Source: Streptomyces flavochromogenes
GTDB lineage: Bacteria > Actinomycetota > Actinomycetes > Streptomycetales > Streptomycetaceae
Direction: 5' to 3'
DNA: 64,000 nucleotides
Assembly (NCBI RefSeq): GCF_000717595.1
Contig: NZ_JNZO01000018.1
Span: 310,001 to 374,000 of the forward strand
Below, piece after piece: positions 32,694 through 40,679 of this stretch. Each line of letters opens with the position of its first letter. Positions within the stretch are counted from its first letter, which is position 1. The notes under the pieces were generated by a model. That model had not been told where the DNA came from and made no database searches. It saw only the letters and a program-made list of their open reading frames with translations. The position numbers and the translations under genes were made by a program.

Positions 32694-33026
32694 ATGCCGT
32701 CCTTCAAGATCGACCTTTCGACCGCTGTGGTGTTCGTGGCCACGGCTCCCACGCCGAAGCTCGTGAGCAAGCAGACCGGTGAGCGCGCGATGGACCGGGA
32801 GACCGGTGCCGGGCTGTCCACGGTGGGCCTGCTGATTTCGGACGAGGGGGAGGGCAACCTCTACCAGGTGACCGTCCCGGAGACCGGTCTCCCCGACGGG
32901 CTCGCGCCGGGTATGCCGGTGTCGGTGATCGGGCTCAAGGCCCGGGACTGGGAGAACACGTTCAACGGGCAGACCCGTCACGGCATCTCGTTCCGCGCGG
33001 TCGCGGTCACCCAGGTCGGGGTCTGA
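32694..33026 (+). CDS. Small AICE regulatory protein (SCO3933-like)
   Basis: A 110-residue beta-rich protein opening MPSFKIDLSTAVVFVATAPT and ending HGISFRAVAVTQVGV. This pattern matches the SCO3933-type small proteins found as first gene of transfer operons in many Streptomyces integrated elements; their exact role is not settled, though a regulatory role is assumed. ATG with GGGAGAG five bases upstream is preferred to an in-frame GTG six bases earlier. It follows the operator region directly and precedes the transfer gene by two bases. Confidence 0.8.
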   Translation: MPSFKIDLSTAVVFVATAPTPKLVSKQTGERAMDRETGAGLSTVGLLISDEGEGNLYQVTVPETGLPDGLAPGMPVSVIGLKARDWENTFNGQTRHGISFRAVAVTQVGV

Positions 33027-33028
33027 CG

Positions 33029-34378
33029 ATGACGGATCTGTCGACGTTATGGGAGGTCGGCCTCCCGCTCGCCGGGGCCGGTGGCGGTCTCGGGTACGCG
33101 AAGGTCCGCGCGCCGCGTGTGTTCTGGTCGCTGGCGGGTCTGCCGGTGGCCACCGTGCGGTTCGCGGTGACGTACCGGTCGACGATGGACGTGTGCGGGC
33201 TGACGGTTCAGCCGTCCCGTCTGCGGGCGTTCATGGTCCGCAACGTCGCCCGCCGCCCCGACGTCCAGCCGGTGCCGCCGAAGGTCCGCCGGGTGCGGGC
33301 CTCCTCGACCGGCCTGCGGGTCACCCTCCGACTCCCCGCCGGTCTGGAGCCCGCCGACGTGATGGCGGCCTCCGAGCGGCTGCGGCACGCCTGGGGCGTC
33401 CACTCCGTCCACGTGACCGAGACCAAGCCGGGGTTCGTCGAACTGAGGATGACCGGCTACAACGTCCTGCGGCAGGTGAAGATGCCGCGCAACCTTCCGG
33501 TCGGCCCGATGAGCGTTCCGGTCGCATTGCGGGAGGACGGCACCGCGTTCGTCCGCGACTATCTCAAGGTCCCGCACGCGTTGACCCTGGGCGCGAACCA
33601 GTCGGGCAAGTCGATGTACCAGCGCAACCTGATCGCCGGACTCGCACGCCTCCGGGTCGCCTTGGTCGGTATCGACTGCAAGCGGGGAGTCGAGCAGCAG
33701 CGCTACGCGCCCCGCCTGTCCGCGCTCGCTATCACGCCCGAAGAGGCGTCGGGGCTCTTGGACGCGCTCGTGGAAGAGATGGAGGACCGGTTCGACCTGC
33801 TGAGCGACCACGGCGCCGCTGACGTGTGGGAACTCCCCGACGTCGTCCGCCCGGTGCCGGTCGTGCTGCTGGTGGATGAGGTCGCGGAGCTGTTCCTCGT
33901 GGCGACGAAGAAGGATGAGGAACGGCGGGACCGGATGGTCACGCAGCTGATCCGGCTCGGGCAGATGGCTCGCGCGGCCGGCATGTTCCTGGAGGTTTGC
34001 GGGCAGCGCTTCGGCTCCGACCTCGGCAAGGGCGCCACCGCACTGCGGGCCCAGCTCACCGGACGCGTAGTGCACCGGGTCAACGACAAGCAGACCGCCG
34101 AAATGGGGCTCGGCGACATCGCCCCGGACGCGGTCGTCGCCGTGACATCGATCCCGCCCGACCTGCCGGGCCTCGCAGTGGCCGGTGACACCTCCGGCGG
34201 CTGGTCCCGCATCCGCACCCCCGAGCTGACTACGGCCGACGCCGCTGCCATCTGCTCCGAGCACGCCCACCTCACCCCGGACGTCCCGCGATTCGGCCCC
34301 TTCCGGCCGACCGTTCCCGCCGTCGTCGGGTCGGCCGGGCCCGTCCCGCTGGTGAAGCCGATCCCGGCAACCAGCTGA
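33029..34378 (+). CDS. FtsK/SpoIIIE-type conjugative DNA translocase (TraB/TraSA-like)
   Basis: A 449-residue membrane-associated ATPase, the single protein that moves double-stranded AICE DNA between hyphae. One weak N-terminal hydrophobic segment, Walker A GANQSGKS (Lys194), Walker B VVLLVDEVAEL, and QRFGSDLGKGATALRAQ, a conserved block of TraSA-like proteins. The size and order (small regulator then tra) match pSAM2-like elements. Codon 7 is a TTA (33047-33049), the rare leucine codon read only by the bldA tRNA in Streptomyces, so translation may be limited to differentiating mycelium. ATG two bases after the previous stop. Confidence 0.9.
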   Translation: MTDLSTLWEVGLPLAGAGGGLGYAKVRAPRVFWSLAGLPVATVRFAVTYRSTMDVCGLTVQPSRLRAFMVRNVARRPDVQPVPPKVRRVRASSTGLRVTLRLPAGLEPADVMAASERLRHAWGVHSVHVTETKPGFVELRMTGYNVLRQVKMPRNLPVGPMSVPVALREDGTAFVRDYLKVPHALTLGANQSGKSMYQRNLIAGLARLRVALVGIDCKRGVEQQRYAPRLSALAITPEEASGLLDALVEEMEDRFDLLSDHGAADVWELPDVVRPVPVVLLVDEVAELFLVATKKDEERRDRMVTQLIRLGQMARAAGMFLEVCGQRFGSDLGKGATALRAQLTGRVVHRVNDKQTAEMGLGDIAPDAVVAVTSIPPDLPGLAVAGDTSGGWSRIRTPELTTADAAAICSEHAHLTPDVPRFGPFRPTVPAVVGSAGPVPLVKPIPATS

Positions 34379-34458
34379 GTCTCTCCCTTCTCGGTTGGAG
34401 TGACCGTCTCACGCCAGGTCCCTACCCGACCCATGCCTGAAGCCGAAAGGGAACCGCC

Positions 34459-34650
34459 ATGACCAGCGTGAAGAAGACACCCGCCCCGCGCCGGGGCTCG
34501 CCCAAGCTCCCGCCCGCTCCGCCGCCCTGCGGCACCTGCGCCGGCACCGGAGAGACCACGACGGCTGTCCTCGTCGGGCGCAAGAACCGGGCGATCGACG
34601 CCACGCAGACCGGACTTTGCCCGGACTGCTTCGGCACCGGCACCACCTGA
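34459..34650 (+). CDS. Small zinc-ribbon-like protein
   Basis: A 63-residue basic/Pro-rich peptide with two CxxCxGTG knuckles (CGTCAGTG near 24-31 and CPDCFGTG near 54-61), like a single DnaJ-type zinc finger. ATG follows AAAGGGAA. Such mini-ribbons are common in AICE transfer operons; their function is unknown. It lies between tra and the spread gene in the same direction. Confidence 0.75.
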   Translation: MTSVKKTPAPRRGSPKLPPAPPPCGTCAGTGETTTAVLVGRKNRAIDATQTGLCPDCFGTGTT

Positions 34651-34670
34651 CCCAGGAAGGAGGTGACCCG

Positions 34671-35351
34671 GTGTTCCGCACCCTCCGCCTCGATGCAGTG
34701 CTCATCCAAGCCGTCATCGCCGGTGCCCTGTCCTTCGCCCACCTGCACGACCTCGCGGCCGCGGCCGGGCAGGACGGATGGAAGGCCTGGGCATACCCGG
34801 TCTCCGTCGATCTGCTCTTGGTCGCTGCCTGGCGCCGGATGCGCAAAGACGGCGGCAACCGTGACGCCTGGCTCTGGTTCGCCATCGCCCTCATCGCATC
34901 ACTCGGCGCCAACGTCGCCACCGCCGGACTCCTGGACATGAACGACGTCCCCGACTGGCTGCGCATCCTCGTCGCCGGGTGGCCCGCCCTCGCCTTCCTT
35001 GGCGGCACCCTCCTCGCCCACGCGCACACCCCCGAGCCCGAACCTGCGGCTGAGCCTGACCTCGAACCCGCCGCGCCGGACCTTGTCGTCGAGCGTGTCC
35101 CGGACCCGTCTCCCGAGCTTCCGCCGGCCGAACCTGCCGCACAGGAAACGCCGTCGACACCCGAGGTCACGCCGGAACCTGTCACCCCGGCGCCCGCGGC
35201 TTCGGTCCCGCCCGCGCTGCTCGACCACGCCCGGAAGATCGCGGACGCCCATCACGCCCAGACCGGTGCCCCGATCGACGCGGCCACCCTCCGCGCCCGC
35301 CTCGGCATCCCCGCACCCCTCGCGGACTCCATCGCCCTCCAACTCGCCTGA
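34671..35351 (+). CDS. DUF2637-type membrane protein (spread, SpdB-like)
   Basis: A 226-residue protein with about four N-terminal TM helices (about 8-30, 38-55, 64-88, 98-118) and a long Pro/Glu/Ala-rich cytoplasmic part ending in a helical PPALLDHARKIADAHHAQTG segment and an IDAATLRARLGIP HTH-like motif. Spd proteins promote intramycelial spread of the element after transfer. The GTG has an almost perfect extended ribosome site (GGAAGGAGGTGA) four bases upstream, the strongest in the operon. Confidence 0.8.
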   Translation: MFRTLRLDAVLIQAVIAGALSFAHLHDLAAAAGQDGWKAWAYPVSVDLLLVAAWRRMRKDGGNRDAWLWFAIALIASLGANVATAGLLDMNDVPDWLRILVAGWPALAFLGGTLLAHAHTPEPEPAAEPDLEPAAPDLVVERVPDPSPELPPAEPAAQETPSTPEVTPEPVTPAPAASVPPALLDHARKIADAHHAQTGAPIDAATLRARLGIPAPLADSIALQLA

Positions 35352-35371
35352 CCAGACAGGAGGCAAGACCC

Positions 35372-35560
35372 GTGCGCCCGAACCGCTTCCACCACGTCAT
35401 CAAGATCGGCCCGGTCCAGGTCGGCACCCACCACGACGGCCGCGGCCGGACCAAGCACACCGCCGTGTGCACCGCCCCGCGCTGCGACTTCTCCGCCGAC
35501 TACAACACCCGCGCCGCCGCCGAACTCGCCGCGAGCACCCACCGCTGCAACCCCCGCTGA
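35372..35560 (+). CDS. Small mobile-element transfer protein
   Basis: A 62-residue basic protein (MRPNRFHHVIKIGPVQVGTH) with a Cys pair (VCTAPRCDF) and a final Cys (HRCNP) that could bind zinc. Proteins with this opening recur in Streptomyces AICE transfer operons under the name mobile element transfer protein; no mechanism is known. GTG start with AGGAGG seven bases upstream, 20 bases after the SpdB-like gene. Confidence 0.8.
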   Translation: MRPNRFHHVIKIGPVQVGTHHDGRGRTKHTAVCTAPRCDFSADYNTRAAAELAASTHRCNPR

Positions 35561-35578
35561 CCCGAAGGAGAACGCGTC

Positions 35579-35734
35579 ATGGACGTCCCGCTCTGGCTCG
35601 CCCTGATCGTCGTCGGCGGCCTCGGCATCAAGCTCATCCGCCCGCCCTGGTGGCTCGTCGCCGTCCTCCTCCTCGGCGGCTACCTCCTCGCCGACAGCCT
35701 TCTCGCACCCCTCATCGACACCACGATCAAGTAG
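35579..35734 (+). CDS. 51-residue two-helix membrane peptide
   Basis: A short gene with ATG after GAAGGAG (eight bases), encoding two hydrophobic helices (about 4-17 and 23-43) around an IRPPWW turn. It fits exactly between its neighbours (18 bases before, 13 after) and has strong third-position GC, so it is probably real. Position and size match the small Spd-type membrane peptides of AICEs. Confidence 0.7.
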   Translation: MDVPLWLALIVVGGLGIKLIRPPWWLVAVLLLGGYLLADSLLAPLIDTTIK

Positions 35735-35747
35735 GGAGAACCCCGTC

Positions 35748-36059
35748 ATGCTCCAGCCCCGCATCCCGGTCAACCCGCTCCCGACCGGCATCGTCACACC
35801 GCCCATCCAGCCCGCCCCCGTGACCGACGTCGAGCCGGTCCAGGCCCCCGCCCCGGCACCGGTCGCCCCGGCCCGGACCACGGTCCAGCTCACCCCCGGC
35901 AGCGCGCTCGCCCTCGCCGCCGGCGGTGGCGCCGTCGTCCTGGTCGTCGGCGCCGTCCTGGTCTCCATGCTCCTCGCGGTCGCCATCACCGGCGTCTCCG
36001 TCGCCCTGATCGCCGTCGTCCTGCGCCTTGTCGTCCGCGACATGCAGAAGGGCCGGTGA
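35748..36059 (+). CDS. SpdD-like spread protein
   Basis: A 103-residue protein: Pro/Val-rich N-terminal half, then one long hydrophobic segment (about 50-90, GGGAVVLVVGAVLVSMLLAV) and a basic tail VVRDMQKGR. The arrangement is that of SpdD proteins, membrane components that help conjugated DNA pass septa within the recipient mycelium. ATG after GGGAGAA. Confidence 0.75.
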   Translation: MLQPRIPVNPLPTGIVTPPIQPAPVTDVEPVQAPAPAPVAPARTTVQLTPGSALALAAGGGAVVLVVGAVLVSMLLAVAITGVSVALIAVVLRLVVRDMQKGR

Positions 36060-36064
36060 CCACC

Positions 36065-36613
36065 ATGGACACGCAGACGATCGCCGCGGCTGGCTTACCG
36101 GCCCTCGGCTGGGCCCTGCACGGCGGACTGCTCTGGCGCCGCCTGGCCACCGCCCGCCGCGACCCCCTCACCGGCCTCCACACCCGAGCCGGATGGACCA
36201 CCCGCGCCGAACACCTCCTGGCCAAGCACGCGAGCGCACTCGTCCTCCTGATCGACCTCGACGACTTCAAGGCCATCAACGACACCCACGGCCACGCCGC
36301 CGGAGACGCCGTCCTCACCGCCACCGCCCAGCGTCTGGCCGACTGGTGCGGCCGTCACGGGATCGCCGCCCGCCTCGGTGGAGACGAGTTCGCCGCCATC
36401 GTCACCGACCCCGCCCACACCGCCGGCCCCTTCGCGCTGCGGATCGCCCTCGACGCGCCGGTCCGCCACCACGGTCACGTCCTGCCGGTCTCGGCCTCGG
36501 TTGGCCGCTGCCACCGCGACCAGCTGCCGGTCCCCACGCTCACCGACGCGCTCTCGGCCGCCGATGCGGCGATGTACGCGTCCAAGGGCCACGGCAGGCG
36601 CAACACACGCTAA
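36065..36613 (+). CDS. GGDEF (diguanylate-cyclase-type) protein on the AICE
   Basis: A 182-residue protein with a short N-terminal hydrophobic segment and a full GGDEF domain: DPLTGLHTRAGW, LIDLDDFKAINDTHGHAAGD and intact signature GGDEF at 105-109. The usual RxxD product-inhibition site is absent. If active it makes cyclic di-GMP, which in Streptomyces holds BldD dimers and delays development. Codon 11 is TTA (36095-36097), again bldA-dependent. It starts six bases after the SpdD stop; an overlapping GTG nine bases earlier is an alternative. C-di-GMP genes are known on other conjugative elements (SXT/R391 type). Confidence 0.85.
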   Translation: MDTQTIAAAGLPALGWALHGGLLWRRLATARRDPLTGLHTRAGWTTRAEHLLAKHASALVLLIDLDDFKAINDTHGHAAGDAVLTATAQRLADWCGRHGIAARLGGDEFAAIVTDPAHTAGPFALRIALDAPVRHHGHVLPVSASVGRCHRDQLPVPTLTDALSAADAAMYASKGHGRRNTR

Positions 36614-36708
36614 GGGGCACCCGGGACGGCCTAGGTCGCCAAACTTCCGCCGCCCCGGGCGCCTTCAACCCCTCCCAGATCCACCGGACCCGAAAGGGAA
36701 AGCCCATC

Positions 36709-36900
36709 ATGTCCCAGACCACCCTGACCGCGCGCGTCTGCCGCGACTGCGACGGCTTCGCCACCGCCACCATCACCACCGGCTTCGCCGACGTCGACGG
36801 CACCCGGGGCACCGTCCGGGTCAACTGCCCCACCTGCCGGGGCCTCGGCCACACCGTCCCCGCCCTGCGCACCACCCGCGCCGTACGAGGTGCCGCGTGA
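36709..36900 (+). CDS. Small zinc-ribbon-like protein
   Basis: A 63-residue peptide with knuckles CRDC (11-14) and CPTCRGLGH (40-48), resembling the mini-ribbon encoded earlier in the operon. ATG follows GAAAGGGAAAG. Its stop overlaps the methyltransferase start (GTGA). Function unknown. Confidence 0.7.
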   Translation: MSQTTLTARVCRDCDGFATATITTGFADVDGTRGTVRVNCPTCRGLGHTVPALRTTRAVRGAA

Positions 36901-37592
36901 ACGCCACGCCCCGGGTCCTGGACCTGTTCTCCTGTGCCGGCGGCGGCGCCATGGGGTACCACCGCGCCGGGTTCGCGGTCGACGGCTGCGACATCGCCGA
37001 CCGCCCCCGCTACCCCTTCGCCTACCACCGCGGCGACGCCCTCGACTATCTCGCGGGTCTGATCGCCTCGGGAGAGATCGAGCGGTACACCCTCGTCCAC
37101 GCCTCCCCGCCCTGCCAGGCCGGCTGCGCCGTCACGGTCGGCACGAACGCTTCCCGGGGCTGGGGCGGCACCCACGTCGACCTCGTCGCCCCGACCCGCG
37201 AACTCCTCGACACCTCCGGCCTGCCGTACGTGATCGAGCAGCCCAACGGCCGGGCCGCGATCCGCAAGGACCTCACCCTGTGCGGCGAGATGTTCGGCCT
37301 CGGCGTCCTGCGGCACCGCAACTTCGAACTCGGCCGCTGGGCCACCACCAAGCCGGCCCACTCCCGCCACCGCGGCTACGTACGCGGCCACCGCCACGGC
37401 ATCCGCCGCGAAGGCCCCTACGTCGCCGCATACGGCAAGGGCGGCGGCAAGGCCACCGTGCCCGAGATGCAGGACGCCATGGACATCACCTGGACCGACG
37501 TCCACGAAGAACTCACCGAGGCCATCCCTCCCGCCTACACCCGCTGGATCGGCACCGCCTTCATGACCGCGCGACAGGAGGTCCTGGCGTGA
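36897..37592 (+). CDS. Compact C5-cytosine methyltransferase-like protein
   Basis: A 231-residue protein with motif I DLFSCAGGGAMGYHRAGF (AdoMet binding), and PPCQ with the catalytic Cys73. Motif VI is EQPNG instead of ENV. There is little room for a target-recognition domain, so it resembles phage and AICE mini-methylases more than restriction-linked Dcm enzymes. It may modify element DNA during replication, or may be inactive. GTGA overlaps on both sides couple it to the zinc-ribbon gene and to rep. Confidence 0.8.
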   Translation: MNATPRVLDLFSCAGGGAMGYHRAGFAVDGCDIADRPRYPFAYHRGDALDYLAGLIASGEIERYTLVHASPPCQAGCAVTVGTNASRGWGGTHVDLVAPTRELLDTSGLPYVIEQPNGRAAIRKDLTLCGEMFGLGVLRHRNFELGRWATTKPAHSRHRGYVRGHRHGIRREGPYVAAYGKGGGKATVPEMQDAMDITWTDVHEELTEAIPPAYTRWIGTAFMTARQEVLA

Positions 37593-38992
37593 CCGACTCC
37601 GCCATCGCGGCGGGCCTGGACCCGGCCACCCTGAGCGACCTGCTCCGGCTGGCCGGGTCTCCCGGCTTCGACCGCCTCACCGAACAACTCCGCCGCACCG
37701 GCGGCTGCACCGCCCCCATCCGCCTCACCGGCGGGACCAAGCTGCTCGATCCCGCCACCCGTACGGTCCTGCACGCCTACAACACCGACGCCGAACCCGG
37801 CGGCGTCCTCCGCGTCGCCTGCGGCAACCGCCGCGCCTCACGCTGCCTCTCCTGCGCCTGGACCTACGCCGGAGACACCTACCACCTCATCCGCGCCGGA
37901 CTCGTCGGCAACCCCGACAAGGGCACCCCCGAGACGATCCGCGACCACCCCCGCGTCTTCGCTACCCTCACCGCCCCGTCCTTCGGCCCCGTCCACAACC
38001 GGCCCGGTACCCGGCCCTGCCGCTGCGGCAAGCAGCACCAGGATGACGCGCCCGAACTCGGGACACCGCTCGACCCGACCACCTACGACTACGCGGCCGC
38101 GGTGCTCTGGAACAACCACGCCTCCGAGCTGTGGCGCTACTTCACCATCTACCTCCGCCGCGAGATCGCCGCCCGCGCCGGCCTCACCCAGAAAGCCGCC
38201 CGCGAACAGTCCCGCGTCTCCTTCGGCAAGGTTGCCGAGTACCAGAAGCGCGGCGCCGTCCACTTTCACGCCGTCATCCGCTTCGACGGCCCGGACGGAC
38301 CCCACACCCCGCCCCCGCACTGGGCCACCCTCGGCCTCCTCACCGACGCCATCCAGGCTGCGGCCGCCCGCGTCCAGGTTGTCGTCCCGGCCGCCCCCGC
38401 GCACGGCGTCGCTCAGGACCTCACGCTCACGTGGGGCACTCAGCTCGACGTCCAGCCCATTGGCGCCTTCGGCCAGGGCGAGGACCTCACCGAACAGGCC
38501 GTCGCCGCCTACGTCGCCAAGTACGCCACGAAGGCTGCCGAGACGACCGGATCCGTCGACCACCGCGTGGGCAACAAGGAAGCCTTGATCCTCCTCGACG
38601 TCCCCGAGCACCCCCGGCGCCTGATGGAAGCCTGCATGGACCTCGATGCGGCCTACCCGGACCGACGTCTCCGCGCCTGGGCGCACATGCTCGGCTTCCG
38701 CGGCCACTTCTCGACCAAATCCCGTGCCTACTCCACCACCCTCGGCGCCTTACGCCAGGTCCGCGCCGACTACCGCGCGGCGCAGCAACGCACCGCCCTC
38801 GGCCTCCCCGACCCGGACGAGCACCCCGAGTCGACCCTCCTCGTCATAGCGCACTGGGCGTATGCCGGCCACGGCGCCACCCCGGGTGAGTCCTGGCTCG
38901 CCGCCAACATCCGCCGCGACATTCAGCACAACCGCGACCACGCCAGAGAGATCCGAACCGAACTAGAAGCACAGGGGGATGAGCTGCTGTGA
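37589..38992 (+). CDS. Rolling-circle replication initiator (RepSA-like)
   Basis: A 467-residue replication protein close in size to pSAM2 RepSA. It has an HUH-type metal motif His225-Phe-His227 in GAVHFHAVIR and candidate nicking tyrosines Tyr308/Tyr312 in AYVAKYATKA, plus an N-terminal Cys cluster (CGNRRASRCLSCAW) likely to bind zinc. It nicks the double-strand origin of the excised element. Codon 388 is TTA (38750-38752). GTGA overlaps link it to the methylase upstream and to xis downstream. Confidence 0.9.
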   Translation: MTDSAIAAGLDPATLSDLLRLAGSPGFDRLTEQLRRTGGCTAPIRLTGGTKLLDPATRTVLHAYNTDAEPGGVLRVACGNRRASRCLSCAWTYAGDTYHLIRAGLVGNPDKGTPETIRDHPRVFATLTAPSFGPVHNRPGTRPCRCGKQHQDDAPELGTPLDPTTYDYAAAVLWNNHASELWRYFTIYLRREIAARAGLTQKAAREQSRVSFGKVAEYQKRGAVHFHAVIRFDGPDGPHTPPPHWATLGLLTDAIQAAAARVQVVVPAAPAHGVAQDLTLTWGTQLDVQPIGAFGQGEDLTEQAVAAYVAKYATKAAETTGSVDHRVGNKEALILLDVPEHPRRLMEACMDLDAAYPDRRLRAWAHMLGFRGHFSTKSRAYSTTLGALRQVRADYRAAQQRTALGLPDPDEHPESTLLVIAHWAYAGHGATPGESWLAANIRRDIQHNRDHAREIRTELEAQGDELL

Positions 38993-39177
38993 CGGACGAG
39001 CTGATGACTGTGCCGCAGATGCTCGTCGAGTTGGGTGGGGTGTCGCGGCGGACCTTCTACCGCTGGCGTGAGTTGGGGCAGGGACCGGCGGCATTCAAGC
39101 TACCGAATGGCGAGCTGCGGGTCTGGCGCTCGGACTTCTCCGCCTGGCTCCGAGGGCTGGAAGGGGCTGCCGCGTGA
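38989..39177 (+). CDS. xis: Excisionase (Xis), MerR/AlpA-like HTH
   Basis: A 62-residue winged-helix protein (LMTVPQMLVELGGVSRRTFY then a GQGPAAFKLPNGELRVWRSD wing) typical of AICE excisionases, which direct the integrase toward excision. It overlaps rep and int by GTGA junctions, as xis does in pSAM2-type elements. Confidence 0.9.
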   Translation: MTDELMTVPQMLVELGGVSRRTFYRWRELGQGPAAFKLPNGELRVWRSDFSAWLRGLEGAAA

Positions 39178-40547
39178 AGTCGCTCGACGTCAAGATCTGG
39201 GGTGTTCGCAAGCGGAACACCAAGAAGCCGTCCTATGACGTGCGCTGGGCTGTCGCCGGCCGGGTCTTCTCCGATTCTTTCCGCACGAAGGCACTCGCCG
39301 ACAACTACCGCTCCAAGCTGGTGCGGGCGGCTCGCGACGGCGAGGAATTCGACACCGAATCCGGCCTTCCGGGCTCCATGGAGGAGAAGAAGTCCGCTCT
39401 CACCTGGTACGCCTTCGCGCTGAAGTATCTGGCCATGAAATGGCCGCACGCGGCACCGAACACGCGCGACGGGATCAACGAATCACTGGCCTCGGTCACA
39501 ACGGCCCTCCTCGATGATCGTCCGGGGCGTCCGTCCGATGAGCTGCTCCGTAGGGCGCTAAGGAACTGGGCGTTCGTTCTTCCGGGGCCCGACGACCGTG
39601 AGCTGCCGACCGAGATCGGCAACGCGCTGCACTGGGTGGTGAAGGCTTCCCGCCCGCTCTCCGACCTCGCCGACCCGGTGATCGGGCGCGCGGTCCTCGA
39701 CTCGCTCAAGCTCAAGCTCGACGGCACGGCGGCCGCTGCCGAGACGGTACGGCGAAAGCGCCGGACCCTCGTCAACGCGGTGCACTACGCCGTAGACCTA
39801 GGGGAGTTCCCCGAGAACCCGCTCGCTGCGGTTCGCTGGCAGAAGCCCAAGGTGTCCAGTGAGGTGGACCCGAGGATCGTCGCCAATCCTGAGCAGGCTC
39901 GGTCCCTCCTCCACGCGGTCTCGTATGTCGGCGGCTACCGACGAGCCCGAGGTCGGCGTCTGGTCGGCCTGTTCGCCGGCATGTACTTCGGAGGGTTCCG
40001 ACCTGCCGAAGCCGTCGGCCTGGCGGAGCCGGATCTCTCGCTGCCCGACTCCGGGTGGGGCTCCGCACTGCTTCACCGGACTCGCCCGAGCGTCGGGAAA
40101 CAGTGGACCGACACGGGGGAGAGCCATGACGACCGCGGCCTGAAGAACCGCCCGACCGAGGACGTCCGCCGGGTGCCCATCCCGCCCCAGCTCGTGGCTG
40201 TCTTCCGGGAGCACATCGAGACGTTCGGTACTGCCGAGGGCGGGCGCCTGTTCTTCAGCGAGAACGGGGGAGTGGTCTCCTCCTCCACGTACTACCGGGC
40301 GTGGCAGGAAGCTCGGGAGCTCGCGCTCCCGCCGGCCGTCGTCGCCTCTCCGCTCGCCCGACGCCCCTACGATCTCCGACACTCGGCCCTCTCGACGTGG
40401 TTGAACGCGGGGGTGGACGCCACCGAGGTTGCCGAGCGAGCCGGCAACAGTGTGGAGGTGCTGTTGAGTCGGTACGCGAAGTGCCTTGACGGCCGTCAGG
40501 AAGTGGCGAATCGGCGCATCGAGGACTTGCTCAGTGAGTACGAATAG
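39174..40547 (+). CDS. int: Tyrosine recombinase integrase
   Basis: A 457-residue site-specific recombinase. The N-terminal arm-binding and SAM-like core-binding domains (1-200) precede the catalytic domain with Arg276 (GGFRPAEAV), Arg402-His403 (YDLRHSALS) and nucleophile Tyr434 (LLSRYAKCLDG). It integrates the element into the 3' end of tRNA-Arg, 0.95 kb away. Compared with its truncated homologue in element A it lacks that copy's 13-residue insertion, so it is the functional form. A terminator follows after 18 bases. Confidence 0.93.
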   Translation: MKSLDVKIWGVRKRNTKKPSYDVRWAVAGRVFSDSFRTKALADNYRSKLVRAARDGEEFDTESGLPGSMEEKKSALTWYAFALKYLAMKWPHAAPNTRDGINESLASVTTALLDDRPGRPSDELLRRALRNWAFVLPGPDDRELPTEIGNALHWVVKASRPLSDLADPVIGRAVLDSLKLKLDGTAAAAETVRRKRRTLVNAVHYAVDLGEFPENPLAAVRWQKPKVSSEVDPRIVANPEQARSLLHAVSYVGGYRRARGRRLVGLFAGMYFGGFRPAEAVGLAEPDLSLPDSGWGSALLHRTRPSVGKQWTDTGESHDDRGLKNRPTEDVRRVPIPPQLVAVFREHIETFGTAEGGRLFFSENGGVVSSSTYYRAWQEARELALPPAVVASPLARRPYDLRHSALSTWLNAGVDATEVAERAGNSVEVLLSRYAKCLDGRQEVANRRIEDLLSEYE

Positions 40548-40565
40548 GCGGTAGCGCTCTTAGCT

Positions 40566-40593
40566 GGGCCCAGGTTGTGATTGACCTGGGCCC
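40566..40593 (+). terminator. Terminator of the transfer-rep-int operon
   Basis: GGGCCCAGGT, an 8-base loop and the perfect 10-bp complement, followed by TTTGCC. Confidence 0.85.
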
Positions 40594-40679
40594 TTTGCCT
40601 GTTCAGGCGCTCTTGTCCGCCCTCCGACTGCGAGACAAAATGACCTCTACTTCAACCGCTCGCACCCGTATGGAGGGCC

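Noticed and set aside
39174..40547. Element B as a phage
   Set aside because: No capsid, tail, terminase or lysis genes; the Tra, Spd, Rep, Xis, Int set is diagnostic of an AICE.
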